A stretch of 64,000 bases of DNA from Devosia sp. XK-2 (GTDB taxonomy: Bacteria > Pseudomonadota > Alphaproteobacteria > Rhizobiales > Devosiaceae), in NCBI RefSeq assembly GCF_037113415.1, contig NZ_CP146608.1:3737000-3800999 (forward strand), in the 5' to 3' direction. The position numbers were made by a program, and so were the translations under genes. Shown here piece after piece: positions 28,441-37,897 of the stretch. Each line of letters opens with the position of its first letter. Within the stretch, counting starts at the first letter, position 1. Under the pieces are notes generated by a model. That model was not told the origin of the DNA, did not search any database, and saw nothing but the letters and a program-made list of their open reading frames with translations.

Positions 28441-28779
28441 ATGAAACTGGTGGTTGCAATCATCAAACCATCACGGCTCGAGGAGGTGCGCCAGGCACTC
28501 AACTCGCTCGACGTTCACGGCATGACCGTGACCGAGGTGAAGGGCTATGGCCGCCAGAAAGGCCATTCCGAAATCTACCGCGGCACCGAATATGCCGTGC
28601 ATTTCCTGCCCAAGCTCAAGGTCGAGATCGCCGTCGATGACGGCATTGCCGATGCGGTGAGTGCCGCTATCCGCGATGCCGCCCAGACCGGCCGTATCGG
28701 CGACGGCAAGATTTTCGTGCTCGACCTGCTCGCCGTTACGCGCATCCGCACCGGTGAAACCGGCGCTTCCGCGCTTTGA
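28441..28779 (+). CDS. glnK: P-II nitrogen regulatory protein GlnK (copy 1)
   Basis: 112-aa P-II signal protein that senses ATP/ADP, 2-oxoglutarate and nitrogen status and plugs its partner ammonium channel. The T-loop contains the uridylylation Tyr at residue 51 (HSEIYRGTEY). The C-terminal signature TGRIGDGKIFV is present. It is followed after 29 bases by an ammonium transporter. It is highly similar to the second copy at 30510. Confidence 0.95.
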   Translation: MKLVVAIIKPSRLEEVRQALNSLDVHGMTVTEVKGYGRQKGHSEIYRGTEYAVHFLPKLKVEIAVDDGIADAVSAAIRDAAQTGRIGDGKIFVLDLLAVTRIRTGETGASAL

Positions 28780-28808
28780 CGCCACCGATTTCAGGAGAAA
28801 TAAAGACA

Positions 28809-30188
28809 ATGACAGGGTTCAAGACTCCCCTAAAGATCGCGGGTGGTGTGGCGTTGACCTCGCTTCTGCTCGCCCTTCCGGCTCTCGCCCAGGATGCGGC
28901 GCCGGCCGAAGAAATGGTCGAGGCGGCTGCAACCGCCTCCCAGGATGTCGTCTTCATCCTCAATACGCTGCTGCTCTTGATCGGTGGCTTCCTGGTGTTC
29001 TGGATGGCCGCTGGCTTTGCCATGGTCGAAGCGGGCATGGTCCGCACCAAGAACGTCTCCATGCAGCTTCTGAAGAACGTTTCGCTCTTCGCTGTGGCCT
29101 GCCTTCTCTACTACCTCATCGGCTACAACCTGATGTATCCGCTGGGCAATTGGGCCATCGGTTCGGATGAAACCGGCGGCTATCTCGGCGCCTTCGGCAT
29201 CGCCGTCCTTGAGGCTGTGGGCATCACTGCCGACCAGGCCGACGACATTTCCTATGCCGCGACCAGCTCGGACTTCTTCTTCCAGGTGATGTTCTGCGCC
29301 ACAACTGCCTCGATCGTTTCGGGCACGCTGGCCGAACGCATCAAGATCTGGCCCTTCCTGATCTTCACGGTCGTGCTGACCGGCCTCATCTACCCCATCC
29401 AGGGCGCCTGGAAGTGGGGCGGCGGTTTCCTCGACAGCCAGTTCGGCTTCCTCGATTTCGCCGGTTCCACCGTGGTGCACTCGGTGGGTGGCTGGGCCGC
29501 TCTGGCGGGCGTGCTGTTGCTCGGCGCCCGTCGCGGCAAGTACAATGCCGATGGTTCGGTCAATGCCATGCCCGGCTCCAACATGCCGCTGGCAACCCTG
29601 GGCATGTTCATCCTCTGGCTCGGCTGGTACGGCTTTAACGGTGCCTCCCAGCTCGCCATGGGTTCGGTGGGCGACGTGGCCGATGTCGGTCGCATCATGG
29701 CCAATACCAATGCCGGTGCCGTCGGTGGCGCCCTGGCCGCGATGATCCTGACCGCCATCATCTACAAGAAGGTCGACTTGACCTTCGTGATCAACGGCGC
29801 TCTGGCCGGTCTGGTGTCCATCACCGCTGAACCGCTGTTCCCGGGCCTGGGCACCGCGACCATCATCGGTGCTGTCGGCGGCATCATCGTCGTCCTGGCC
29901 GTGCCCATGCTCGACAAGCTCAAGATCGACGACGTGGTCGGCGCCATTCCGGTCCACCTGCTCGCCGGCATCTGGGGCACCATTGCGGTGGTCTTCACCA
30001 ATCCCGATGCGACCCTGGGCGGCCAGCTGATCTCGATCATCATCGTCGGCATCTTCGTCTTCGTGGTGAGCTTCGTGGTCTGGTTCATCCTCAAGGCGAC
30101 CATGGGTCTGCGTCCGACCGCTGAAGACGAAGATCTGGGCCTGGACAAGGCCGAGGTCGGCGTCGAGGCCTATCCCGAGTTCAAGTAA
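28809..30188 (+). CDS. Ammonium transporter (copy 1, distinct subtype)
   Basis: 459-aa Amt channel with a cleavable signal peptide (ALPALAQ near residues 19-25), an extra hydrophilic N-terminal stretch and about 11 membrane helices. Both pore histidines are present (DFAGSTVVHSVGG and GAIPVHLLAG). The N-terminal helix reads GFAMVEAGMVRTKN instead of the GLALFYGGLVRAKN of copy 2, so this is a different Amt subgroup and not a recent duplicate. Start at ATG 28809 after AGGAGAAATAAAGACA. It forms a pair with glnK copy 1. Confidence 0.93.
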   Translation: MTGFKTPLKIAGGVALTSLLLALPALAQDAAPAEEMVEAAATASQDVVFILNTLLLLIGGFLVFWMAAGFAMVEAGMVRTKNVSMQLLKNVSLFAVACLLYYLIGYNLMYPLGNWAIGSDETGGYLGAFGIAVLEAVGITADQADDISYAATSSDFFFQVMFCATTASIVSGTLAERIKIWPFLIFTVVLTGLIYPIQGAWKWGGGFLDSQFGFLDFAGSTVVHSVGGWAALAGVLLLGARRGKYNADGSVNAMPGSNMPLATLGMFILWLGWYGFNGASQLAMGSVGDVADVGRIMANTNAGAVGGALAAMILTAIIYKKVDLTFVINGALAGLVSITAEPLFPGLGTATIIGAVGGIIVVLAVPMLDKLKIDDVVGAIPVHLLAGIWGTIAVVFTNPDATLGGQLISIIIVGIFVFVVSFVVWFILKATMGLRPTAEDEDLGLDKAEVGVEAYPEFK

Positions 30189-30509
30189 CGCAATCTGGAT
30201 GGCCGGGTCCGCCCGGCCATCCGCCGCTTGCCAGCGGCGTGCAGCCCGCGTCCCTCTTGGCCCGCCACAGAGGCTTCCCACTCGCAAAATGCGCGGACTG
30301 CACACCCCTGGCAAGTTGCCCAGAAATTAAGCATTGTATCGAAATTCTGCACGGAATTTAGGCATCGATCTGCCCAATTCCGTGGCTCACTGCGTCGTCA
30401 AGTTGCAAGCATCTGAAAATCAACGACAAATCACTGCCGGTTCATTTGGCACGGGGTTTGACTCTTCTATGACGTTCCAGCAAGCGCCGCGGCGCCAAAA
30501 GGGGGTCAC
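30189..30509. other. Intergenic region between the two glnK-amtB modules
   Basis: No gene seen in 321 bases. A strong hairpin (GGATGGCCGGG/CCCGGCCATCC, 30197-30222) just after the first amt stop lacks a T-tract but probably ends that transcript. AT-richer sequence follows from about 30320, then a sigma-54-like promoter at 30447. Confidence 0.6.
30447..30461 (+). promoter_or_regulatory. Sigma-54-like promoter of second glnK-amtB
   Basis: TGGCACGGGGTTTGA: GG at -24 and GA at -12 with ten bases between, the same arrangement and the same deviation at -12 as in the first module. It is 49 bases before the glnK start. Confidence 0.65.
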
Positions 30510-30848
30510 ATGAAACTGGTGGTTGCCATTATCAAGCCTTCCCGACTCGAAGACGTCAGGCAGGCGCTTACCACACTCGACGTGCACGGCATGACCGTGA
30601 CCGAAGTGAAGGGTTATGGCCGGCAGAAGGGTCATTCCGAGATCTATCGCGGCACCGAATATGCCGTGCATTTCCTGCCCAAGCTCAAGCTCGAAATCGC
30701 AGTCGATGACGACCTGGTCGACCAGATCGTTTCGGCCATCCGCGAAACGGCCCAGACCGGGCGCATTGGCGATGGCAAGATTTTCGTGCTCGATCTCCTG
30801 GCCGCGACCCGCATCCGCACTGGTGAAACCGGCGCTTCGGCGCTGTGA
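30510..30848 (+). CDS. glnK: P-II nitrogen regulatory protein GlnK (copy 2)
   Basis: 112-aa P-II protein, nearly the same as the copy at 28441 (differences cluster at residues 15-22 and 60-80). Tyr51 in the T-loop and the C-terminal TGRIGDGKIFV signature are conserved. The amt gene starts 29 bases after its stop. It probably controls the second transporter and can form mixed trimers with copy 1. Confidence 0.95.
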   Translation: MKLVVAIIKPSRLEDVRQALTTLDVHGMTVTEVKGYGRQKGHSEIYRGTEYAVHFLPKLKLEIAVDDDLVDQIVSAIRETAQTGRIGDGKIFVLDLLAATRIRTGETGASAL

Positions 30849-30877
30849 GCCGCTTCCCAATTCCGGAGACAAATAGA

Positions 30878-32242
30878 ATGAAACTGTCCAAAGTTCTGGG
30901 GGGCGCAACTCTGGCCTCCCTCCTTATGGCCCTGCCGGCCTTTGCCCAGGATACAGCGGCACCCGCCGCCGAAGCTGTTGCCGAGACGGCCGCTGCCGTC
31001 GTTGACAAGGGCGATGTGGCCTGGATGCTGGTCTCGACCATGGTCGTCATTGTCATGACCGTTCCGGGCCTGGCCCTGTTCTATGGTGGCCTGGTGCGTG
31101 CCAAGAACATCTTGAGCGTATTGACCCAGGTGTTTCTCGGCTTCTCCATGATTGCCATTCTCTGGGTCGCCTATGGCTATTCGCTGGCTTTTGCCGGCCC
31201 CACCGAGGGTGGCCTCTCCGCCTTTTTCGGCGATTTCTCCAAGTTCTTCCTCTCCGGCGTGACGCTCGAATCCACCGCCGCCACCTTCTCGGCCGGCTTC
31301 GAGCTGCCCGAAATGGTCTTTGTGATCTTCCAGCTCACCTTCGCCTGCATCACCTCGACCCTGATCGTGGGCGGCATTGCCGAGCGCATGAAATTTGGTG
31401 CCCTCATGGCGTTCCTCGCCATCTGGTTCACCTTCTCCTACATCCCCATGGCCCATATGGTCTGGTCCGGTCCCGGCCTGCTTTTCGGCATGGGCGCCTA
31501 TGACTTTGCCGGCGGCACCGTGGTGCATATCAATTCCGGTGTGGCCGCCCTGGTCGCCGCCCTGATGCTGGGCGCGCGCAAGGGCTATCTCAAGGAACCC
31601 ATTCCGCCGCATAATCTGGTGCTCACCTATATTGGTGCGGGCCTCCTGTGGTTCGGCTGGTTCGGTTTCAATGCCGGCTCGAACCTGGAAGCCAATGCGC
31701 TGACGGCCGTTGCCCTGGTCAACACCATCCTCGCCCCTGCCGCCGGTGCTCTGGCCTGGGCCCTGGCCGAGCGGGTCACCCGCGGTCACGCTTCGGCTCT
31801 GGGTGCGGTTTCCGGTGCTGTGGCTGGCCTGGTGGCCATTACACCCGCCGCCGGCTTCTCCGGCGTGGGTGGTGCCATTGTGCTCGGCGCCGTCGCCGGC
31901 GTGATCTGTCTCTGGGCCGTGGTCAATCTCAAGCCCATGCTCAAATATGACGATAGCCTCGACGTTTTCGGCATTCACGGCGTGGGCGGCATTGTCGGTG
32001 CCCTGGGTACCGCCATCGTCGCCAACCCCTCCTTCGGCGGCTATCCGCTGGACGGCTATGACATGGGCGGCCAGTTCATGATCCAGCTCACCAGCGTTGT
32101 GGTTGCCGTCGTCTGGTCGGGCGTCGTGGCCCTGCTCGCCATGCTGATCGTCAAGGCTCTGTTCGGCGGAGCCAAGGTGTCCGAGCAGGCCGAAAGCGAT
32201 GGTCTCGACCTCGCGACCCATGGCGAACGCGCCTACAACTAA
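30878..32242 (+). CDS. amtB: Ammonium transporter AmtB (copy 2)
   Basis: 454-aa Amt channel of the classic AmtB subtype. It has a signal peptide ending PAFAQ at about residues 19-23, the helix TVPGLALFYGGLVRAKN, and both pore histidines (FAGGTVVHINSG and DVFGIHGVGG). Start at ATG 30878. The upstream open frame is not conserved-looking. A perfect 22-bp hairpin (GGGCGGCACC/GGTGCCGCCC) at 32252-32275 follows and probably limits readthrough. The glnK-amtB-ftsK order is familiar in Rhizobiales. Confidence 0.95.
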   Translation: MKLSKVLGGATLASLLMALPAFAQDTAAPAAEAVAETAAAVVDKGDVAWMLVSTMVVIVMTVPGLALFYGGLVRAKNILSVLTQVFLGFSMIAILWVAYGYSLAFAGPTEGGLSAFFGDFSKFFLSGVTLESTAATFSAGFELPEMVFVIFQLTFACITSTLIVGGIAERMKFGALMAFLAIWFTFSYIPMAHMVWSGPGLLFGMGAYDFAGGTVVHINSGVAALVAALMLGARKGYLKEPIPPHNLVLTYIGAGLLWFGWFGFNAGSNLEANALTAVALVNTILAPAAGALAWALAERVTRGHASALGAVSGAVAGLVAITPAAGFSGVGGAIVLGAVAGVICLWAVVNLKPMLKYDDSLDVFGIHGVGGIVGALGTAIVANPSFGGYPLDGYDMGGQFMIQLTSVVVAVVWSGVVALLAMLIVKALFGGAKVSEQAESDGLDLATHGERAYN

Positions 32243-32379
32243 GCATTCTGGCGGGCGGCACCATGGTGCCGCCCGTTCCATGTCCGGCAATTGCCGATGG
32301 TTAGCACGCGATTAACCACACATGGTTAGCATGACGGCATTACGGCCCACTTCGATGGTTTGCGGGCCGAAAGTGAGTA

Positions 32380-35073
32380 ATGCGTTTCATGCCCAGCCAT
32401 CCCGTTCCGACCCTCGACGAAGTTCGCAGCCTGCCGGCCCGCGCCGCCCGTAATCCGGGCCGGTCGGCCAAGGCGCCAATGCCGCCGCCGGCCATTGCCA
32501 TTCGCATTCCGTTGCGCATTGCCGGGCTCCTGGTTCTGGGACTATGCGCCATTCTTCTGGCGTCGCTCGCCTCCTGGTCGGTCGATGATCCGTCCTTGTC
32601 GCTGGCCACGGTCAAGGCCCCGGCCAATTGGCTGGGCTATCCCGGTGCGGTCATTGCCGATCTGACCTTCCAGTTTCTGGGGCTGGCGGGCCTGGTCATG
32701 GTCGTGCCGCTGGCGCTGTGGGGCTGGACCATGGCGCGCCGGCATGTGGTGACCCATGCGGGATTGCGCCTGGCCTCTTGGATCGGGGCCGTCCTTTTGT
32801 CCTCGGGCGTGTTCGCTTTCGTCGCCATGCCGGAAACATGGCCCCTGCCCACCGGGCTGGGCGGGCTTGCCGGCATGCTGTTCACCAATCTGGCCGGGCT
32901 GATCGCCGGAGCCGACCCGCAGCCGGTAACCTCGGGCCTGTTCGCCATCATTCTCGCCGCGCCGGCCCTGGCGCTGTTCTGGATCGCCATGGGGCTGGGC
33001 ACATCCATTCCCGCGCGGCCATCGAAAGTCGCTGCGGCGCGCCAGGCCGATGACGAGCGCGAGCCCAATCCGGTCGTCGAGGTCGCCATGGGCGCCATCG
33101 TGCATATGGCTTATTCCATGCGCACCGCCTTCCGCCGTGCCAAGGCCGAGCATGCCGCCCGCCGGGCTGCCGACGAGCAGCACGATTTCGACCATGGCGC
33201 CGAGCCGCCCATGCATGCCGCACCCGACACGCCTATGGATCGCGAACCGGTCAGCGTTGCACCGCAGCGCCGCATCCATGTACCCAGCCCGCAGGTCGAA
33301 CCCAGTTTCGAGCCTTCGGCGCGCATCATGGCGCAGCCGGAATATGACGACACCGCCATCGATTATCCCGACGAGCCGGATGACGATATCCCCTTCGTGC
33401 CCGATGCGCCCATGCCCTCGCGCACGCAACGCGGCGATTCGCGCTTTCATCCTGCCGATCCGGCCGCGCCCCGCGTGGCAGCACCGGCGCCGCGCCCGGC
33501 CCAGGGCCAGCGTCAGTTCCGCGAGGCTCAGGGCTCGCTGCTCGATGAGCCGGCAGGGTTTGAGCTGCCTGAATTGAGCCTATTGGCGGAGCCCAAGCGC
33601 TCCGGCCCCATGCCCGAGCATTCCCCGGAACGCCTTGAAGAGATGGCGCGGCAGCTCGAAGCCGTGCTGGGCGATTTCGGCGTCAAGGGCGACATTATCA
33701 ATGTCCGCCCCGGCCCGGTCGTCACCCTGTTCGAACTCGAACCGGCGCCCGGCATCAAATCGAGCCGCGTGATCTCGCTGGCCGACGACATTGCCCGTTC
33801 CATGAGCGCTATTTCGGCCCGCGTCGCCGTGGTGCCGGGGCGCAATGCCATTGGCATAGAGCTGCCCAATCAGAGCCGGGAAACCGTCTATTTCCGCGAA
33901 ATGCTGGCCTCGTCCGACTTCGAGAAAATGAAGGGCAAGCTGCCCATCTGCCTGGGCAAGACCATTGGCGGCGAGCCGGTCATTGCCGACCTCGCCCGCA
34001 TGCCCCACCTGCTCATTGCCGGCACCACCGGTTCGGGCAAGTCGGTAGGCATCAACACCTTCATTCTCTCGCTGCTCTACCAGATGACGCCCGAGCAGTG
34101 CCGCATGATCATGATCGACCCGAAGATGCTCGAGCTCTCGATCTATGACGGCATTCCGCACCTTCTTACTCCAGTGGTGACGGACCCCCAGAAGGCGGTC
34201 GTTGCCCTGAAATGGGCCGTGCGCGAAATGGAAGATCGCTATCGCAAGATGAGCAAGATCGGTGTCCGCAACATCGACGGCTTCAATCAGCGTGTGGCCG
34301 AGGCCCGGAAGGAAGGCCGCACCATTACCCGCACGGTGCAGACCGGCTTTGACCGCGAAACCGGCGAGGCGATTTTTGAGAGCGAGGAATTCGATCTCGA
34401 GCCCTTGCCCTATATCGTCATCATCGTCGACGAAATGGCCGACCTGATGATGGTGGCCGGCAAGGACATTGAAGGCGCCATCCAGCGCCTGGCGCAGATG
34501 GCCCGCGCCGCCGGCATCCATATGGTCACCGCAACCCAGCGTCCCTCGGTCGACGTCATCACCGGCACCATCAAGGCGAATTTCCCGACGCGTATCTCCT
34601 TCATGGTGACGTCCAAGATCGACAGCCGCACCATTCTGGGCGAGCAGGGCGCCGAGCAGCTCCTGGGCAATGGCGACATGCTCTACATGGCCTCTGGCGG
34701 CCGCACCAAGCGCCTGCACGGTGCCTTTGTGTCCGACGGCGAAGTCGAGAGCGTGGTCAATCATTTGAAGAGCCAGGGCACGCCGGATTATCTCGACAAT
34801 ATCACCGAGGAAGAAGAAAGCGGCTATGGCGAGGGCGGCGGCTCGGGCGACGAAAGCTATGCCGGCTCGGGCGACGAGCTTTACGACAAGGCCGTCCACA
34901 TTGTGATGACCGACAAAAAGGCCTCGACCTCCTACATCCAGCGGCGCCTGGCCATTGGCTACAACAAGGCGGCGACGCTCATTGAGCGCATGGAAAATGA
35001 AGGGGTCATCAGCCCAGCCAACCATGCCGGTAAACGCGAAATCCTGGTCGGAGACAATGCCGACGGCTATTGA
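32380..35073 (+). CDS. ftsK: DNA translocase FtsK
   Basis: 897-aa septal DNA pump that clears chromosome termini during division. Four N-terminal membrane helices cover about residues 45-210, and a Pro-rich acidic linker 220-400. The alpha/beta motor has Walker [11 protein letters not shown] near residue 548 and Walker B region [13 protein letters not shown] near 683. A C-terminal gamma winged helix ([16 protein letters not shown]) recognises KOPS sites. An ATG at 32389 is an alternative start. A terminator follows at 35095. lolA, its usual Rhizobiales neighbour, is separated from it by an SRPBCC-ArsR pair. Confidence 0.96.
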   Translation: MRFMPSHPVPTLDEVRSLPARAARNPGRSAKAPMPPPAIAIRIPLRIAGLLVLGLCAILLASLASWSVDDPSLSLATVKAPANWLGYPGAVIADLTFQFLGLAGLVMVVPLALWGWTMARRHVVTHAGLRLASWIGAVLLSSGVFAFVAMPETWPLPTGLGGLAGMLFTNLAGLIAGADPQPVTSGLFAIILAAPALALFWIAMGLGTSIPARPSKVAAARQADDEREPNPVVEVAMGAIVHMAYSMRTAFRRAKAEHAARRAADEQHDFDHGAEPPMHAAPDTPMDREPVSVAPQRRIHVPSPQVEPSFEPSARIMAQPEYDDTAIDYPDEPDDDIPFVPDAPMPSRTQRGDSRFHPADPAAPRVAAPAPRPAQGQRQFREAQGSLLDEPAGFELPELSLLAEPKRSGPMPEHSPERLEEMARQLEAVLGDFGVKGDIINVRPGPVVTLFELEPAPGIKSSRVISLADDIARSMSAISARVAVVPGRNAIGIELPNQSRETVYFREMLASSDFEKMKGKLPICLGKTIGGEPVIADLARMPHLLIAGTTGSGKSVGINTFILSLLYQMTPEQCRMIMIDPKMLELSIYDGIPHLLTPVVTDPQKAVVALKWAVREMEDRYRKMSKIGVRNIDGFNQRVAEARKEGRTITRTVQTGFDRETGEAIFESEEFDLEPLPYIVIIVDEMADLMMVAGKDIEGAIQRLAQMARAAGIHMVTATQRPSVDVITGTIKANFPTRISFMVTSKIDSRTILGEQGAEQLLGNGDMLYMASGGRTKRLHGAFVSDGEVESVVNHLKSQGTPDYLDNITEEEESGYGEGGGSGDESYAGSGDELYDKAVHIVMTDKKASTSYIQRRLAIGYNKAATLIERMENEGVISPANHAGKREILVGDNADGY

Positions 35074-35094
35074 GCCGCCGAGCGCTGGTTGCAT

Positions 35095-35122
35095 AGGCCC
35101 GGCAATGCCGGGCCTTTGATTT
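35095..35122 (+). terminator. Intrinsic terminator after ftsK
   Basis: Stem AGGCCCGGC/GCCGGGCCT with an AAT loop, followed by TTGATTTTG. It lies about 20 bases after the ftsK stop. Confidence 0.8.
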
Positions 35123-35140
35123 TGACGCGCAGACTCGACA

Positions 35141-35180
35141 CTATTTCAGTTATGACTTATATAAGTTATAACTGAAATAG
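35141..35180. promoter_or_regulatory. 40-bp palindromic operator of the SRPBCC-arsR operon
   Basis: Each 20-base arm begins CTATTTCAGTTAT on its own strand. The arms match fully except for one symmetrical pair (G in the left arm opposite A in the right). It is strikingly AT-rich for this genome. It ends 11 bases before the chosen SRPBCC start and includes that gene's ribosome site edge. It is very probably the autorepression site of the ArsR protein encoded second in this operon. Confidence 0.8.
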
Positions 35181-35191
35181 AGGATATGCTG

Positions 35192-35836
35192 ATGACTTTT
35201 GACATTGCGGCGCATCTGGGCGCCATCACGCGCGAAGTGCGCGACCGTGAGATTGAGGGCAAGCCCGGCAAGGTCATTATCGCCTCGCGTGTCTATGACA
35301 CGACGCCGGCCGATCTTTGGGATGCGCTGACCCAACCCGACCGTATCAGCCGCTGGTTTGCGCCGATCAGCGGTGAGCTCAAGCTGGGCGGCCGCTACGC
35401 CGTCAAGGACAATGCCAGCGGCACGATCACCGCGTGCGAGCCGCAAAAGCGCGTTGAACTGACCTGGGAATTTGGTGGATATACCAGCTGGGTCAATTTC
35501 AGCATTTCGCCGGCCGACGGGGGGACGCTGCTGGAGCTTGAACATATTGCCCATGTCAGCCCGCACTGGACCCAATTTGGCGCCGGTGCCGTTGGCGTCG
35601 GCTGGGAGCTGGGATTTTTGGGGCTGGCCGCGCATTTGAAACGTCCTGCCGATGATGTGCGGGCCGAAGGGGTGAACAATTGGGAGACCTCGCCAGAGGC
35701 CAAGGAACTGGTGCGCCAGGCCAGTGCCGGTTGGGGGAAGGCCGAGATCGCAGCCGGCGAGGCACCCGAACAGGCGCATAGGGCCGCCGAGGCGACGCGG
35801 CGCTTCTTTTCCGGCGAGCCGCCATTGGAGACCTGA
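35192..35836 (+). CDS. SRPBCC (AHSA1-like) family protein
   Basis: 214-aa START/Bet v1-fold protein. The core at about residues 28-150 includes TPADLWDALTQPDRISRWF and the ELTWEF strand typical of AHSA1-like proteins. A 60-residue helical tail (EAKELVRQASAGWG onward) follows. Start chosen at ATG 35192 because AGAGGA lies seven bases upstream. ATG 35186 is too close to it. It overlaps the following arsR gene by one base (TGATG). SRPBCC-ArsR pairs are common, but the ligand is usually unknown. Confidence 0.88.
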   Translation: MTFDIAAHLGAITREVRDREIEGKPGKVIIASRVYDTTPADLWDALTQPDRISRWFAPISGELKLGGRYAVKDNASGTITACEPQKRVELTWEFGGYTSWVNFSISPADGGTLLELEHIAHVSPHWTQFGAGAVGVGWELGFLGLAAHLKRPADDVRAEGVNNWETSPEAKELVRQASAGWGKAEIAAGEAPEQAHRAAEATRRFFSGEPPLET

Positions 35837-36171
35837 TGCACGCTTTTGACGTTCTTGGCGACCCGGTGCGCCGCCGCATCCTCGAACTGCTTGCTGAAAA
35901 AGAGCACGCGTCAGGGGAGGTCGTTGCGGTGATCGTGCCTGAGTTCGGCATTTCCCAGGCGGGGGTCAGCCAACACCTCAAGGTCCTGCGCGAGAACGGT
36001 TTCGCGCAGGTCCGTGTCGAAGGTACCCGCCGCGTCTATCAGCTCGACACGACCCCGTTGCGGGGCGTCGATGACTGGCTGGAGCGATTTCGCGTATTTT
36101 GGCCGGTCCGCATGGAAGCTCTGGCCACCGAGATTGCGCGGGGCAAGAAACAGCGCGGCAAACGCGACTAG
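35836..36171 (+). CDS. ArsR family transcriptional regulator
   Basis: 111-aa winged-helix repressor (FGISQAGVSQHLKVLRENGF at about residues 37-56 is the recognition segment). No ELCVCDL-type metal box is visible in the HTH, so it is probably not a classical arsenic or zinc sensor. It is cotranscribed after the SRPBCC gene and likely binds the 40-bp palindrome in front of the operon. Confidence 0.9.
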   Translation: MHAFDVLGDPVRRRILELLAEKEHASGEVVAVIVPEFGISQAGVSQHLKVLRENGFAQVRVEGTRRVYQLDTTPLRGVDDWLERFRVFWPVRMEALATEIARGKKQRGKRD

Positions 36172-36280
36172 CCGCGCTCGCCATTTGGTGAAAGCGACCG
36201 GCGCGGAACTTTCCACCTGTTGCCGCAATTGCTGCCTAGGTTAGGGTCAGTACACAAGACCCAGCGTGGAGTGCCAGTTC

Positions 36281-36910
36281 ATGATTCGCCGTACCGCCCT
36301 GATGTTCGGATTTGCTGCGGCACTTGCGCCTCTACTGCCGGCGCTCGCACAGAGCCGGGCGCTGACGCCCGAAGAGCAGCAATTGATCAATGAGATCAAT
36401 GCCCACAATACGGCAATCCGCACCATGGTGGGCCGGTTCCTGCAGATCGACACCAATGGCGGCCGTCAGGAAGGCACTTTCTTTCTCGAGCGGCCAAACA
36501 AGGTCGCCTTCCGCTATGCGCCCCCCAGCCGCGAGGAGATCGTCTCGATCGGGCGCGGCTTTTACGTCGTGGACCGGCGCGAAGAGACCTATTACGCCTA
36601 TCCTCAGGACTCGATCCCGCTCCGCCAGTTCCTGGGCGACCAGATCAACCTGCTCAATGCCAATGTTATCGACGTTACCAATACCGATGGCTATCTCTCG
36701 ATCACCGTCATCGACAATACGGTGGCCGGCACCGTGCAGGTCTCGCTGATCTTTGACACCGAAACCAAGGATCTGGCGCAATGGACGCTGGTCGAGCCCT
36801 CAGGCTCCGAGCTGACCTTCTCGCTTTACGATGTGCAGAAGGGCGTTGAAATTCCCAACCACTTCTTCACCTTCCCCTCGACCTATCGCGGCAAGGAGCC
36901 GGGGACCTGA
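36281..36910 (+). CDS. lolA: Outer-membrane lipoprotein carrier protein LolA
   Basis: 209-aa periplasmic chaperone that ferries lipoproteins from LolCDE to the outer membrane. A signal peptide is clear at residues 1-25 (IRRTALMFG to PALAQ). The mature protein has the LolA core (GRFLQIDTNGGRQEGTFFLERPNKVAFRYAPP). Start at ATG 36281 with GGAG nine bases upstream. GTG 36266 is less likely. It is terminated by the hairpin at 36937. Confidence 0.9.
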   Translation: MIRRTALMFGFAAALAPLLPALAQSRALTPEEQQLINEINAHNTAIRTMVGRFLQIDTNGGRQEGTFFLERPNKVAFRYAPPSREEIVSIGRGFYVVDRREETYYAYPQDSIPLRQFLGDQINLLNANVIDVTNTDGYLSITVIDNTVAGTVQVSLIFDTETKDLAQWTLVEPSGSELTFSLYDVQKGVEIPNHFFTFPSTYRGKEPGT

Positions 36911-36936
36911 CGCCGTCCTGCAGGCAATATGCCTAT

Positions 36937-36963
36937 AAGGCCCGGTCGATCCGGGCCTTTTTG
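36937..36963. terminator. Bidirectional terminator between lolA and uppP
   Basis: Stem AAGGCCCGG/CCGGGCCTT with a TCGAT loop and TTTTT on the plus side. It sits between two convergent genes, five bases from the uppP stop, so it can serve both. Confidence 0.85.
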
Positions 36964-36967
36964 CTGG

Positions 36968-37780
36968 TCAATGGCCAAAAGCCAGCAAGGCAATAAGGCC
37001 CGCGCCGCCCACCACAATGCGCCACCAGGCAAAGGGGGCAAAGCCGTAGCGGCTGACGAAATTCAGGAGATAGCGCACCACCAATGCGCCCGCCACAAAG
37101 GCCGCCGCAAAGCCGATGGCCACATTGAGCGCGATGCTGGTGTCGATCAGATCGCGGCTTTTATAGAGATCATAGCCAAAGGCGCCCACCATGATCGGCA
37201 GGGCGATAAAGAAGGTGAATTCGGCCGCCGCCCGCTTGCTGGCGCCGAACAGCATGCCCCCCACCACGGTCGAGCCGGAGCGCGAGACACCCGGCACCAG
37301 GCTCAACATCTGAAACAGGCCGATGATCAGCGCCAGATGCCAGGGGAAACGGTAGATATCGTCATATTTGGGCTCAAGCTTGAGGCGGTCCACAATGAGC
37401 AGGACAATGCCGCCGACCAGCAGCGTGATGCAGATCAGCATGGCCGATTCCCACAAATCGCCCTGGATGAAGTCGCGCAGCAGCACGCCGGCGATCACCG
37501 CGGGCAGGCAGGCCAGCACCACGGCAAGCGCGAACTGCCAGGCATAGGCCTTGCCGGTCAGCGCATCGCGGATCAGCATGCCCAGCTTGGCGAAATAGAC
37601 CGTGATTACCGCCAGAATGGCACCGAGCTGGATCAGCACGATAAAGGTCTTGGGCTGGCTCAGGCCGAAGAAATGATCGGCCAGCAACAGGTGGCCGGTC
37701 GAGCTGACCGGCAGGAATTCTGTGAGCCCTTCCAGGATTCCGAGGATAAGGGGCACAAAAAGACCTTGATCGGCGTTCAT
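36968..37780 (-). CDS. uppP: Undecaprenyl-diphosphatase UppP (BacA)
   Basis: 270-aa inner-membrane enzyme that recycles undecaprenyl pyrophosphate for cell-wall synthesis. Diagnostic motifs: GILEGLTEFLPVSSTGHL near residues 14-31 and LVPGVSRSGSTV near 160-171. Eight or so hydrophobic segments. Start at ATG 37780 with AGGGGA four bases upstream. The same frame stays open 200 codons further upstream, but that part is antisense to fzlA and is not protein-like. Confidence 0.95.
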   Translation of the reverse strand: MNADQGLFVPLILGILEGLTEFLPVSSTGHLLLADHFFGLSQPKTFIVLIQLGAILAVITVYFAKLGMLIRDALTGKAYAWQFALAVVLACLPAVIAGVLLRDFIQGDLWESAMLICITLLVGGIVLLIVDRLKLEPKYDDIYRFPWHLALIIGLFQMLSLVPGVSRSGSTVVGGMLFGASKRAAAEFTFFIALPIMVGAFGYDLYKSRDLIDTSIALNVAIGFAAAFVAGALVVRYLLNFVSRYGFAPFAWWRIVVGGAGLIALLAFGH

Positions 37781-37897
37781 TTGATCCCCTAACTCGTTCC
37801 CAGGGTTGTTTTTGCCCACGTCTCTTAGCGGTGTTCGCCAAATGCGCCAAGCGGGGGACGCGCGAAGCAGACCCGCAACCATTTCAGAGCCTTGTTC

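Noticed and set aside
28830..32290. Two 494- and 548-codon minus-strand frames opposite the ammonium transporters
   Set aside because: Antisense to clear Amt genes, with low-complexity acidic and His-rich translation. These are shadows.
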